Positions 15,438-25,105 of a stretch of DNA of 64,000 nucleotides are shown here, one piece after another. A program made the position numbers and the translations under genes. This DNA comes from Ornithinimicrobium ciconiae. Lineage in GTDB: Bacteria; Actinomycetota; Actinomycetes; Actinomycetales; Dermatophilaceae. The notes beneath the pieces were generated by a model. That model worked only from the letters and a program-made list of their open reading frames with translations, did no database searches and was not told the DNA's origin. Every line of letters starts with the position of its first letter. Position 1 is the first letter of the stretch. The stretch is from NCBI RefSeq assembly GCF_007197575.1, contig NZ_CP041616.1, forward strand, positions 1,550,001 through 1,614,000. Reading direction: 5' to 3'.

Positions 15438-18176
15438 TCAGGGGAGCTGCATCTTTGCCAGCTGACGACGAGAGGTGATGCCGAGCTTGCGGAAGATGTT
15501 GCGCAGGTGGGCTTCGATGGTGCGTGGGCTGAGGAACAGCTGAGCACCGACCTCACGGGACGTCGCCCCGGTGGCCACCAGTCGCGCGACGTGCAGTTCG
15601 TGAGCGGTGAGCGCATCCGTGGGCTGGGCCGTCCGTTTGCGCGGATGCTCTCCGGTGGCGCGCAATTCGCGGGCGGCCAGCTCGGCGAAGGCCTCGGCGC
15701 CCATGTCCGACAGCAGTTTGTGGGCCGTGCGGAGCTGGTCTCGGGCATCTCGGCGACGGCCCTCACGGCGGAGCCACTCGCCATAGGCGAGGTGGGTGCG
15801 GGCGAGGTAGCCGCCCATCCGGCATTGCTGGAACTGCCCGATCGCCTCGCGGTATTGCTCCTCGGCTGACGATCCGGTGCCGGTCAGTGCCTGTGAGCGC
15901 GCTGCCATTCCGAGCGCCCACGGGGTGCCGGTGACGCGGGCTCGCGAGGTGAGTTGCTCGATCGCGGCGGCCGCACGCTCAGGCTCACCGATGCGCCACG
16001 CAGCTTCGATGAGTTCGGGATGGGCCAGGTTGCTGTGGTTCAGCTCGTCGGATTCGAAGGCACGCGCCGCAGCCTCGTAAGCCGCGGGGTAGTCGCCCAG
16101 ACTGTTGTGGAGCACCGCGAGCCCGTATTGCGCCAGGGAGACCTCGTTGTCGTGCCCACGTCTGGCGGCTTCCCGGACCATGGTCGCGTGGATCTCGCCT
16201 GTCTCGTCCGAGCGGCCGCGCCAGGCGGCGAGGATGAGCTGGGCATGGAGCACAGGCGCTGCCGTCGTCGAGGCCGCGATCAAGATCTGCTCGTCTGCCC
16301 GGGTGAACTCTCCGGAGAGCACCAGCATGACGGACTGGACGAGAAGTGCAGTCGGGAGCGTCGCCAGCGCACCGGCCTCACGTGCCAGCCGCACGTGACG
16401 GTCCGCGAGTGTGTGGGCAAGCTCGTCGTCAAAGACGGCCATGGCCGTCCTGCTGACCAGCCACAACCAGCGGTGGTCGTCGCCGTGGCCGGCCGGTCCC
16501 ACCCTCGGCTCGTGGTGGGTGAAGGCGAGCAGCGCTCGGCGCAGCTCGGGCACGCCTGCCTCGTAGCCGTGCGTGAAGGTCGTGACGAGACCATCGAGCA
16601 ACAGGTCCGGAGGCCGCGGTGCCCCGCGGGGTGCAGGCGCGGCCCGAGCGGCCATGGCTGCCTCCAGCACGCCGCAGCCGGGGGTTCCGGTCACGAGGGC
16701 GGCGTCGAGAGCACGCAGGTAGGTCTCTCGGGCGAGCGTTGCATCGAGCGGGGTGAGAGTCTTGGCGGCGTCGAGCAGCATCCTCGGCGCCTCGCTGTCC
16801 CGGCTCTGGTGGTAGGCAATCTCAGCACGGAGCAGGTCGAGGCGTGCGAGTGGTAGGGCGTCCAGTGGCCCCTCGGCAGCGACCGTCAGCATCTTGAGGG
16901 CGACCTCGGTCGCACCGGCCTCCTGCTTGGCATGGGCGGCGTCCAACGCCCGCCGCGCACGGTGGGCACGATCTGGGGTCAACTCGGTCGCCCGCTGCAG
17001 GAACGCACCGGCAGCGGCCAACCCGCCACGGGCGCGGGCCCGGTCGGCAGAGTGCTCCAGCGCTGCGGCGGCGCCCTCATCGGTGCCCAGCACCCCCTGC
17101 CCGCGGTGCCAGGCGCGCCGGTCGGGGTCAACGTGCGGATCGGTTGCCTCGGCCAGCGCACCGTGGGCGCGTCGACGATCCGGTGCGTTGGCCGCCTGGT
17201 AGACCGCCGAGCGCACCAACGGATGTCGAAACCGCACGCGGGAGTCGATCTCCACCAGCTTGGCTGCTTCAGCGGGCGTGGCAGCCTCTCGGGCGATCCC
17301 CAACTGCTCGGCCGCGCGCCACAGCAGGTCGGCCTCACCGGTCGGCTCGGCCGCGGCGACCAGCAGCAACAGCTGCGTCTCGTCCGGCAGGCTGGCAGAG
17401 CGGTGGCGGAAGCTGTCCTCGACACGGCGCGGAACGTCCGTGCCATGGGGCAGCCCGAACCCGCCGGCCAGTGGTGTGTCCTGCGTGCCGCGGGGTAGCT
17501 CCAGCAGCGCCAGGGGATTGCCGCGGGCCTCGGCCACGATCCGGGCGCGCACCACCTCATCCAGCGGTGCGCGGACGGTGGTCGTCAGGAGTGCCTGGGC
17601 ATCGGCCTCGCCGAGCCGGTCCAGACGCAGTTCTGGCAATCCGGAGAATGGCAGGGCGTCGCCTTCGTCAGAGTCGCGCACTGCGAAGACCAGTGCGAAC
17701 CGCTCAGCTCCTACCCTCCTGGCCACAAATGCCAGGACCTGGGCGGACGCCTGGTCGAGCCACTGTGCGTCGTCCACCAAGCACAACAGTGGCGTCTCCT
17801 CGGCGGCCTCGGCCAACAGGTGCAGTGTCGCCAGCCCGACCAGGAACGGGTCCGGTGCAGCACCGGCTTGCTGTCCGAAGGCCACACCGAGGGCAGCCTG
17901 CTGCGGGTCCGGAAGTGCCCCGGCCCGGTCCATCAGCGGTGCGCACAGCTGGTGCAGCCCCGCAAAAGCAAACTGAGTCTCGGACTCCGCGCCGTCCGCG
18001 GTCTCGACCCGGAACCGCGACGTGACTGCGGTGTCGCGGGCGTAGTCCAGCAGCGCGGTCTTGCCGATGCCGGCTTCCCCGCGCAGTACGAGTGCACCAC
18101 TGTGCCCGGACCGTGCCCGGGCGAGCAGCTGGTCGACCGCCTCGCACTCCGTGCTCCGGCCCAAGATGCCTGTCAT
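15438..18176 (-). CDS. LAL-type LuxR regulator with AAA ATPase domain
   Basis: A 912-residue regulator of the large ATP-binding LuxR (LAL/MalT-like) class. The N-terminal AAA domain has GEAGIGKTAL (K39) and LCLVDDAQWLD as Walker B. A long TPR-like helical region follows. The C-terminal HTH reads LTAHELHVARLVATGATSREV and then SPRTIEAHLRNIFRKLGI. This P-loop keeps its Lys, unlike the regulator at 7727. The gene is divergent from the ABC/kinase operon starting at 18357, which is an obvious candidate target. Confidence 0.92.
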   Translation of the reverse strand: MTGILGRSTECEAVDQLLARARSGHSGALVLRGEAGIGKTALLDYARDTAVTSRFRVETADGAESETQFAFAGLHQLCAPLMDRAGALPDPQQAALGVAFGQQAGAAPDPFLVGLATLHLLAEAAEETPLLCLVDDAQWLDQASAQVLAFVARRVGAERFALVFAVRDSDEGDALPFSGLPELRLDRLGEADAQALLTTTVRAPLDEVVRARIVAEARGNPLALLELPRGTQDTPLAGGFGLPHGTDVPRRVEDSFRHRSASLPDETQLLLLVAAAEPTGEADLLWRAAEQLGIAREAATPAEAAKLVEIDSRVRFRHPLVRSAVYQAANAPDRRRAHGALAEATDPHVDPDRRAWHRGQGVLGTDEGAAAALEHSADRARARGGLAAAGAFLQRATELTPDRAHRARRALDAAHAKQEAGATEVALKMLTVAAEGPLDALPLARLDLLRAEIAYHQSRDSEAPRMLLDAAKTLTPLDATLARETYLRALDAALVTGTPGCGVLEAAMAARAAPAPRGAPRPPDLLLDGLVTTFTHGYEAGVPELRRALLAFTHHEPRVGPAGHGDDHRWLWLVSRTAMAVFDDELAHTLADRHVRLAREAGALATLPTALLVQSVMLVLSGEFTRADEQILIAASTTAAPVLHAQLILAAWRGRSDETGEIHATMVREAARRGHDNEVSLAQYGLAVLHNSLGDYPAAYEAAARAFESDELNHSNLAHPELIEAAWRIGEPERAAAAIEQLTSRARVTGTPWALGMAARSQALTGTGSSAEEQYREAIGQFQQCRMGGYLARTHLAYGEWLRREGRRRDARDQLRTAHKLLSDMGAEAFAELAARELRATGEHPRKRTAQPTDALTAHELHVARLVATGATSREVGAQLFLSPRTIEAHLRNIFRKLGITSRRQLAKMQLP

Positions 18177-18356
18177 GTGTGCTCCTTCGGGCGGACTAGG
18201 CCAGTCTCACCGATCCGAACTACTTGCGCCAGACCCACTTTCGCGGCCCGCGGCACCGTGGGTGATCAGGGATCTCTACCGACGCGAAGACCCCACCCCC
18301 GCTGCCAGCCTGGTTGCACAGCAACGACCAGTAACCAACGCGTGGAGGTTTTCGGC

Positions 18357-19307
18357 ATGGGACAACTCACAGACATGACCGCGGCGAGCGACCGCCGGCT
18401 CGATAGGGGCCGGCCCTCCGCGCCCGTCATCGAGGTGGAGTCACTGAACGTGACCTACGGCGATTTCCGGGCGGTGAAGGACCTGTCCTTCCAGGTGCAG
18501 CGTGGAGAGGTCTACGCACTGCTCGGCACCAACGGGGCGGGCAAGACCTCGGCGCTGGAAGTGATCGAAGGTCACCGCAGAGCCTCGTCCGGCAGGATCC
18601 AGGTGTTCGGGACGAGCCCGACGGACCGTGCTGCGGTGCGATCCAGGACGGGGATCATGCTCCAGGAGAGCGGGTTCGCCGCCGACCTGACCGTCGCGGA
18701 GTCGGTCCGACTGATCGGCCGGCTCAGCGGTCGCTCCGACACGGTCACGCGGATCCTCGAGGTCGTCGACCTCACCAGCAAGGCCGACACCCGGGTGGCG
18801 CAGCTGTCCGGTGGCGAGAAGCGCCGTCTCGACTTCGCCACCGCGGTCTACGGACGGCCTGAGCTGATCATCCTGGACGAGCCCACCACCGGGCTGGACA
18901 TCCAGTCCCGCGACGCCCTCTGGTCGGCCGTCGAACAGCTCCGGCAGGACGGCTCCACCATCATCCTGACGACTCACTATCTGGAGGAGGCCCAGCAGCG
19001 AGCTGACCGCATCGGCCTGATGCACCAGGGCACCTTCCGGCTTCAGGGCACAGTGGCCGAACTGACCGGCACCCTGCCCGCGTCGATCCAGTTCACGCTC
19101 CCACCTGGCGCGCCGACACCGCCCCTACCCTCCGGCTCGGCGGACGCGGGGCACGTGCTGATCGAGACCTTCCAGCTGCAGCGCGACCTCAAGCAGCTCC
19201 TCGACTGGGCGGAGGACCACCGAGTCGAGTTGATCGACCTGGCTGCCGCGCCCACCCGGTTGGACGACGTCTTCCGCGCCATCGACACCACCCCAGCGCA
19301 CTCCTGA
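18357..19307 (+). CDS. ABC exporter ATP-binding protein
   Basis: A 316-residue ATPase of the DrrA/CcmA-like exporter group. Walker A is GTNGAGKTS (K63), the signature is LSGGEKRR, Walker B with D-loop is LIILDEPTTGLD, and the switch His is in TTHYLEE. ATG 18357 is preceded by GGAGG at about 9 bp. It pairs with the single ABC-2 permease 31 bp downstream. The substrate is unknown, probably a drug, peptide or lipid. The operon continues into a Ser/Thr kinase, which raises the possibility of phosphorylation control. Confidence 0.92.
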   Translation: MGQLTDMTAASDRRLDRGRPSAPVIEVESLNVTYGDFRAVKDLSFQVQRGEVYALLGTNGAGKTSALEVIEGHRRASSGRIQVFGTSPTDRAAVRSRTGIMLQESGFAADLTVAESVRLIGRLSGRSDTVTRILEVVDLTSKADTRVAQLSGGEKRRLDFATAVYGRPELIILDEPTTGLDIQSRDALWSAVEQLRQDGSTIILTTHYLEEAQQRADRIGLMHQGTFRLQGTVAELTGTLPASIQFTLPPGAPTPPLPSGSADAGHVLIETFQLQRDLKQLLDWAEDHRVELIDLAAAPTRLDDVFRAIDTTPAHS

Positions 19308-19338
19308 ACTCCCTGAACGATCTGACAAGGACCTCATC

Positions 19339-20058
19339 ATGTTGACCATTGCCTACAGCGAACTGACCCAGATCCTCCGCGACCGGACCGCGTTCTTCAC
19401 CAGCCTCATCATGCCCGTCGCGGCCAGCATCTATTTCATCTACAACCGCGACCTGTTCCTCGGCGACAGGGGCCTGGGTTATATCGCGGTCCTGCTCATC
19501 TTCACCATCGCCGCGTTCAGCCTCTACAGCACGGTGGTGACCACACTGGCCGCCCGGCGACAGAACCTGTTCCTCAAGCGACTGCGATCCACCGCGGCCT
19601 CTGACCCAGCCATCCTGTCCGGGCTGGTGCTCCCCGTCAGTCTGATCTCCCTGGCCCAGGTGGGACTCATCCTGGTCGCCTTCGCTGTGGTCACCGACCT
19701 GCCGGCCAACATCCCGCTCCTGGTGGTGGCGATCGTTGCCACGTTCATCATGATGCTCGCCCTGGGGATGGCCACCGCTGGGCTGACGAACTCGTCCGAG
19801 CGCGCCCAGATCACCACGCTCCCGGTCAGCCTGGGCATCATCACAGTCGGCATCTGGGTCGGTGTGACCGGCACCGAGAGCCTCTCGCTGATCAAGCGGT
19901 TGCTCCCCGGAGGGTCAGCGACCGAGCTGATCATGCACGCCTGGAACGGCGGCTCTTCCATCGGCGACTCGCTCCTGCTGCTGGCCCCCACCCTCGCCTG
20001 GGTTGTCGCCTCCATCGCACTAGCCGCCCGGCTCTTCCGCTGGGAACCACGCCGATGA
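19339..20058 (+). CDS. ABC-2 type exporter permease
   Basis: A 239-residue membrane protein with about six hydrophobic segments and an N-terminal elbow (YSELTQILRDRTAFFTSLIMP) typical of ABC-2 permeases. It is the partner of the ATPase immediately upstream. Its TGA overlaps the ATG of the kinase gene by 4 bp. Such half-size permeases dimerise with two ATPase subunits to export their substrate. Confidence 0.87.
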   Translation: MLTIAYSELTQILRDRTAFFTSLIMPVAASIYFIYNRDLFLGDRGLGYIAVLLIFTIAAFSLYSTVVTTLAARRQNLFLKRLRSTAASDPAILSGLVLPVSLISLAQVGLILVAFAVVTDLPANIPLLVVAIVATFIMMLALGMATAGLTNSSERAQITTLPVSLGIITVGIWVGVTGTESLSLIKRLLPGGSATELIMHAWNGGSSIGDSLLLLAPTLAWVVASIALAARLFRWEPRR

Positions 20059-20972
20059 ACGCCAGCGGCCCGGAGACCATCGTGAGCACGCGGCGAGTCC
20101 TGAACGGACGTTATGTGGTGGGCGAGGTCATCGGGTGGGGCGGGATGGCCAAGGTCCACCTGGGGCGTGACCTGTGCTCCGGCCACTCCGTGGCCATCAA
20201 GGTCCTGCGCCAGGACCTGGCCCACAACCCCCTGTTCCACCCCAGGTTCCGGCGCGAGGCGCAGGCGCTGGCCGGTCTCCACCACCCCGCGATCGTCTCC
20301 GTGCATGACACCGGGTTCGAAGAACTCGACGATGGCTCCGCGACGGGGACCCGCGCCCCCTTCATCGTCCTGGAGTATGTCGCAGGCCGGTCCTTGCAGG
20401 ATCTCCTCACGGGCGGCAGTCCAGCACTCCGGGAGTCGATCCGATATCTGGTGGGAATCCTCTCGGCGCTCGAGCACAGTCACGCGGCAGGCATCGTCCA
20501 TCGCGACATCAAACCCGCGAACGTGATGATCACGCCTGCAGATGCCGTCAAAGTCGTGGACTTCGGGATCGCCCACGCACATGGGGATCCCGCCGCGACG
20601 GTGACTCAGCACCATGCCTTCCTCGGCACCCCCTCGTATGTCTCCCCGGAGCAGGTCCGCGGTGAGGCCGCAGATCCCCGCAGCGACCTCTACTCCGCGG
20701 GCTGCGTGCTCTACGAACTCCTGACCGGGCGACCACCCTTTGTCGGGGATGACCCGGTCTCGGTTGCCTACCAGCACGTCCACGAGGAACCCGACCGGGT
20801 GAGCCTCCACCGCTCGGGCCTCACCCCTGCCCTTGACGTCGTGCTCAAGAAAGCCCTGGCCAAGGACCGGAAGGACCGGTTCCGGACGGCACAAGCCTTC
20901 AGCGAGGCGCTCCAGTTCACGACGCACGCCATCGTGCACGACGACACCAACCACCACGCGCACTGCGCCTGA
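20055..20972 (+). CDS. Ser/Thr protein kinase, soluble, PknB-like
   Basis: A 305-residue Hanks-type kinase consisting almost only of the catalytic domain. It shows a glycine loop GWGGMAKV, catalytic Lys49 in VAIKVL, HRDIKPAN with Asp151, a VDFGIAHA DFG motif, and GTPSYVSPEQ in the activation and P+1 segment. There is no transmembrane segment or PASTA domain, so it is cytosolic. It overlaps the ABC permease by ATGA, which suggests that it phosphorylates the exporter or responds to its substrate. Confidence 0.93.
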   Translation: MNASGPETIVSTRRVLNGRYVVGEVIGWGGMAKVHLGRDLCSGHSVAIKVLRQDLAHNPLFHPRFRREAQALAGLHHPAIVSVHDTGFEELDDGSATGTRAPFIVLEYVAGRSLQDLLTGGSPALRESIRYLVGILSALEHSHAAGIVHRDIKPANVMITPADAVKVVDFGIAHAHGDPAATVTQHHAFLGTPSYVSPEQVRGEAADPRSDLYSAGCVLYELLTGRPPFVGDDPVSVAYQHVHEEPDRVSLHRSGLTPALDVVLKKALAKDRKDRFRTAQAFSEALQFTTHAIVHDDTNHHAHCA

Positions 20973-21833
<861 letters not shown>

Positions 21834-21859
21834 GCCGACGAGGACGCCGCCGCGAGGAG

Positions 21860-21927
21860 GCAGTCAGACATGGACGAGAAGACGCAAGACATGGACAAGA
21901 AGCAGTCAGACATGGATGAGAAGACGC
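21860..21927 (+). repeat. 26-bp direct repeats spanning the GPP34 gene start
   Basis: Units at 21860-21885 and 21902-21927 differ at one base and are 42 bp apart. Each begins GCAGTCAGACATGGA. The duplication repeats the start codon region, giving in-frame ATGs at 21870, 21891 and 21912 and an N-terminal MDEKTQD/MDKKQSD/MDEKTPE repeat. Confidence 0.85.
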
Positions 21928-22592
21928 CGGAGCGGGACGATCTGTTGATCGTCGATGACCTCATGCTGCTCCTGCTGGACGATGACGGCGCGTCCATCCA
22001 GGCCGCCGGCAGCCTCTACTACACCCTCGGCGGTGCAGTGCTCACCGAGCTCGCGCTGCTCGGCCGGCTGGAGGTCGATGACACCGGGGTTCTGAATGGT
22101 CCGCGCGTCACGCCGTCCGAGGATGCTCCGCTGCCCGACCCACTGCTGCAGGCCGCCTACGACATCGTCGCCGCCAAGACCCAGCGTGTGCAACCGCTGC
22201 TCGTCGCGATCGGCGCCGACCTGTGGCGCGTGGTGCTCGACCGACTCGTGGCCCGCGGCCTGATCCAGCGCGCTGAGTCACGGATCCTTGGCGTCTTCCG
22301 CAGCACGAGGTGGCCAGCCACTGACGAGCAGCACGAGGCGCAGCTGCGAGCTCGGATCCGACGCGTGCTGGAGGACGGTGAGACGCCCGATCCTCGCACG
22401 GCGGCGACCATCGGGCTCCTCTACGCCAGCGGGGCCATGCCCTCGCTGCGCCCAGCACTTCCGTGGACGTCGACGACGGTGACCCGCGCCCAGGACCTCG
22501 CACGCGGCAACTGGGGATCCGAGGCGGTCGCCACCGCGGTGACCCGCACGGCGGCGAATGTTGCCGCAAGCGTCGCGATCGCCACCCGGTGA
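21870..22592 (+). CDS. GPP34 (GOLPH3/Vps74-like) family protein
   Basis: A 240-residue protein resembling the GPP34 family. DDLMLLLLDDDGASIQAAGSLYYTLGGAVLTELALLGRL is the typical first helical segment, and it is followed by the VLDRLVARGLIQR winged-helix-like part. Eukaryotic members bind phosphoinositides at the Golgi; the bacterial role is not established but may be membrane association. The N-terminus has a threefold seven-residue repeat, charged and probably disordered. ATG 21870 has GAGGAGG upstream at 10 bp; the two internal ATGs are alternatives. Confidence 0.85.
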   Translation: MDEKTQDMDKKQSDMDEKTPERDDLLIVDDLMLLLLDDDGASIQAAGSLYYTLGGAVLTELALLGRLEVDDTGVLNGPRVTPSEDAPLPDPLLQAAYDIVAAKTQRVQPLLVAIGADLWRVVLDRLVARGLIQRAESRILGVFRSTRWPATDEQHEAQLRARIRRVLEDGETPDPRTAATIGLLYASGAMPSLRPALPWTSTTVTRAQDLARGNWGSEAVATAVTRTAANVAASVAIATR

Positions 22593-22691
22593 GCACCAGC
22601 TCCCCGGTTGTCCGGCGGCCCATGGGAGAAGCCGACTCCGACGAGGCCCCGGCTGAACCGCCCAGGTGACCACTCGACATACCCTGTCGCC

Positions 22692-24626
22692 ATGGGACCC
22701 CAACCGACGTCGATCGTGTCGATCACGACGCCGGAGGAGGCCCGTGCGCTGGGCGAGCACCTGCTGAACCGCAAGCGCACGCGACCGGTCTGTGTCGTCT
22801 CGGTCGCAGACCAGGCGACGACGCCGTTCATCGACGTCGGCGAGGTGGCGCGCGAGCTGGGGGAGGTGTGTGAGTACTACCTGGTCCCAACGGGCCGGCT
22901 CACCTTCGCGCTCACCGACCTGCTGCCCGAGGCGGCCGGCGTCTACGGCGGGGCTGGCCGTATCTACGGCCCCGCGGACGAGTGGACCGCCAACCCGTTC
23001 ACCGGGTGCCCGCTGGTGATGTGCCGTGAGGTGGCTCGGGGACCGGCGGCGACCGACCAGCTGATCCAGCAGGGCCTGCGGTTCGGCGGATCGAGCACCA
23101 GCACCGTGGCCCCGACCAGCCGACACAGCACGTTCACGGTCAAGCAGATCTATCCCCCGAGCCGGGCGCTCGCGGTCGACGCCGACGGACAGTTCGCCTC
23201 GCTCTGGGCAGAGTCGCTCCTGCCCGGTGTCGACATCGATTCCCTGGTCGTCCCCGGCCAGCGGATCGAGGGGCGGGTCGTCCTCGGTGCCGGGCGGATC
23301 GCCCCCGCCGACCTGCCGCGGCCCAGCGCGCAGGCACTGCGGGAGTATGCCGTGGGCTCGGTCGTCCTGGTCCGCGTCGCCGAGGTGCTGGTCGACCGGG
23401 CGAGCGTCGAGCTGGTCCCTGGGTTGCGAGCGGTGCTGCACCGCGACGACGTCACCGGCAACCCGATCGACCGGATGACGTCCCTGGTCAGCGAGGGGGA
23501 GGTGCTGGGCGCCCGCGTGCTGCGCATCGGCGTGCCGGGCGGCAAGGGCTGGAGGCTCGGCACCCTCGACGTCGATGACGACGAGCCGCTGGTCACTGCA
23601 CCCGCACTGCTGCCCGGTGGGCCGCCCTGGCTGCGGTCCGAGCAGATCGGCGTGGTTGCCCGGGTGGAGGCCGCGCCGCCCAGTGCCCCGACTGCCCCGG
23701 TGGCGGTGCCCAAGCCGGCGCCACCGCCCGGCGTGCCGGTCGCTCGGCCAGTCGCGCCGAAGCCGGCTCCCAAGCCGGGGCCGCCCGGTGTCGTGCAGGC
23801 ACTTGCTCCCCAGCCCGTGCCGGTGCCTGTCCACAAACCTGCGCCGACCCCACCCCGTCCTGTGCTGCCCCCCGACGACTCCCCGCTGCTGCTGCGGCTG
23901 AGCGAGGCGGAGAAGGTCATCGGCGACCTCCAGCTCACCGTGGAGCGGCTCCGTGTGGAGCAGGCGCGGCTGCGCAACACCCTGCGCGACCTCGCCGGCC
24001 AGCCACCCCGCCCGGGGCAGGCCGAGGCACTGGCGGCCGCCGAGGAGGCGGAGGCCCTCCGGCAGCAGCGGTCTGACCTGGAGGGCACCGCGCGGTCGCA
24101 GGAGGCGGAGATCGATCGGCTGCGGGAGGAGGCGGCCAGCCAGCGGTTGGAGCTGCGTCGCGCCAAGCAGGACGCTCAGCGCGCGAAGCGGGCCCAGCGC
24201 GAGAGCGGCGAGGCGCCGACCGTGTGGTCCGACCCCGAGCGGCAGTTCCGCTGGGAGGTGGAGCAGGCGTGGGCCGTGCGGATCCCCGCCGCGGAGAAGC
24301 CCTCGCTGCCGCTGCGGGAGTATGTCGTGCTGCCCGGCTTCCTGGACTCCCTCGCCGAGACTGCGGGCATCGACCGGTCCAAGGTGGTGGACGTCGTGGT
24401 CGACATCGCGACTGGCCGCGTGCACGACATCCCCGCCCGCGAGACCCACCAGCTGCGGTCCGGCGACGGTGGTGCCCCGGCACGCACCCGGGAGGACGGC
24501 GCCACCTGCTGGCGGGTCGCCCTCCAGATCAACACCCCGAGCGCTCGGCGGCTGCACTTCTGGCAGCCACCCGGCCGCCCGCCCGAGCTGTCCTCGGTCC
24601 GGCTGCACGACGACTTCCAACCCTGA
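22692..24626 (+). CDS. Large protein with S1-like domain, Pro-rich linker and coiled coil; unknown function
   Basis: A 644-residue cytosolic protein I do not recognise by name. Residues 1-150 form a globular domain containing YYLVPTGRLTFAL and VYGGAGRIYGP. Around 215-300 a segment (YAVGSVVLVRVAEVLVDRASV, then LHRDD, then GARVLRIG) resembles an S1/OB RNA-binding fold. A Pro-Ala-Lys-rich linker follows at about 325-395, then a coiled coil at about 400-510 rich in Arg, Glu, Ala and Leu, then a C-terminal domain of about 125 residues. ATG 22692 is supported by the conserved relic at 4759. Such a build suggests RNA or complex scaffolding; this is inference. Confidence 0.7.
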   Translation: MGPQPTSIVSITTPEEARALGEHLLNRKRTRPVCVVSVADQATTPFIDVGEVARELGEVCEYYLVPTGRLTFALTDLLPEAAGVYGGAGRIYGPADEWTANPFTGCPLVMCREVARGPAATDQLIQQGLRFGGSSTSTVAPTSRHSTFTVKQIYPPSRALAVDADGQFASLWAESLLPGVDIDSLVVPGQRIEGRVVLGAGRIAPADLPRPSAQALREYAVGSVVLVRVAEVLVDRASVELVPGLRAVLHRDDVTGNPIDRMTSLVSEGEVLGARVLRIGVPGGKGWRLGTLDVDDDEPLVTAPALLPGGPPWLRSEQIGVVARVEAAPPSAPTAPVAVPKPAPPPGVPVARPVAPKPAPKPGPPGVVQALAPQPVPVPVHKPAPTPPRPVLPPDDSPLLLRLSEAEKVIGDLQLTVERLRVEQARLRNTLRDLAGQPPRPGQAEALAAAEEAEALRQQRSDLEGTARSQEAEIDRLREEAASQRLELRRAKQDAQRAKRAQRESGEAPTVWSDPERQFRWEVEQAWAVRIPAAEKPSLPLREYVVLPGFLDSLAETAGIDRSKVVDVVVDIATGRVHDIPARETHQLRSGDGGAPARTREDGATCWRVALQINTPSARRLHFWQPPGRPPELSSVRLHDDFQP

Positions 24627-24633
24627 GGTGACG

Positions 24634-24690
24634 ATGCACTTGCACGTGGACCCCGCGGCGAGCCAGCCCCGTCGTGCTGGGAGGCAGTAG
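24634..24690 (+). CDS. Candidate upstream ORF (18 aa) in the WhiB leader
   Basis: A short frame, ATG 24634 to TAG 24690, preceded by TGAGG at 5 bp, encodes MHLHVDPAASQPRRAGRQ. It lies 112 bp ahead of the WhiB7-like gene. whiB7 genes in other actinobacteria are controlled through a translated leader uORF and attenuation. Whether this frame lies inside the whiB transcript is not known. Confidence 0.35.
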   Translation: MHLHVDPAASQPRRAGRQ

Positions 24691-24726
24691 TGGGCCTTGG
24701 GTCGAGATAGAAGATGTCGATGTCGT

Positions 24727-24743
24727 GCAGATAAGGCATCTGC
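24727..24743 (+). promoter_or_regulatory. Stem-loop in the WhiB leader
   Basis: A perfect 6-bp stem (GCAGAT/ATCTGC) with a 5-base loop lies between the candidate uORF and the WhiB start. TACCTT at 24758-24763 could be a -10 box downstream of it. The hairpin may take part in attenuation or be part of an operator. Confidence 0.35.
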
Positions 24744-24801
24744 CCGATGCGGTTGCCTACCTTAGACACGGACTCTGGAGGCAGCCGACGGAGGAGCGAT
24801 C

Positions 24802-25089
24802 GTGCCGACCAGCCACCCCGGATCCATAGGACTGCTTCAGGCAGCGCGTGAGGTCACGGACCTCGCCTGCCGGCGGGAGCCTGAGCTCTACTTTGCTGAC
24901 CGCCCGGAGCCGATCGAGCGGGCCAAGGCGCTCTGCGCCGAGTGCCCGATCCGCGAACTCTGCTTGCAGGCGGCCCTTGAGGCGGCTGAGCCGTGGGGCG
25001 TCTGGGGAGGCGAGCTGATCGAGCGGGGACGAATCCTGCCGCACAAGCGGCCGCGTGGACGTCCGCGGAAGAACCCGGCAGCCGCCTAA
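24802..25089 (+). CDS. WhiB-family regulator, WhiB7-like with AT-hook
   Basis: A 95-residue WhiB-type iron-sulfur regulator. Four cysteines occur in the order LACRREP, then ALCAECPIRELC, and would bind a [4Fe-4S] cluster. The GVWGG turn follows, then a C-terminal AT-hook (RPRGRPRK). The AT-hook is the mark of WhiB7, which binds sigma factor region 4 and activates intrinsic resistance genes. GTG 24802 has GGAGG at a suitable distance. It is convergent with the RecA-fold-like paralogue at 25106. The WhiB7 assignment rests on the AT-hook and is not certain. Confidence 0.85.
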   Translation: MPTSHPGSIGLLQAAREVTDLACRREPELYFADRPEPIERAKALCAECPIRELCLQAALEAAEPWGVWGGELIERGRILPHKRPRGRPRKNPAAA

Positions 25090-25105
25090 TCCCGGAGGCC
25101 CGCTC

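Noticed and set aside
22278..24620. 780-codon minus-strand frame opposite the S1-like protein
   Set aside because: Shadow frame; the plus-strand product has clear domain structure and a conserved N-terminus in the relic at 4759.
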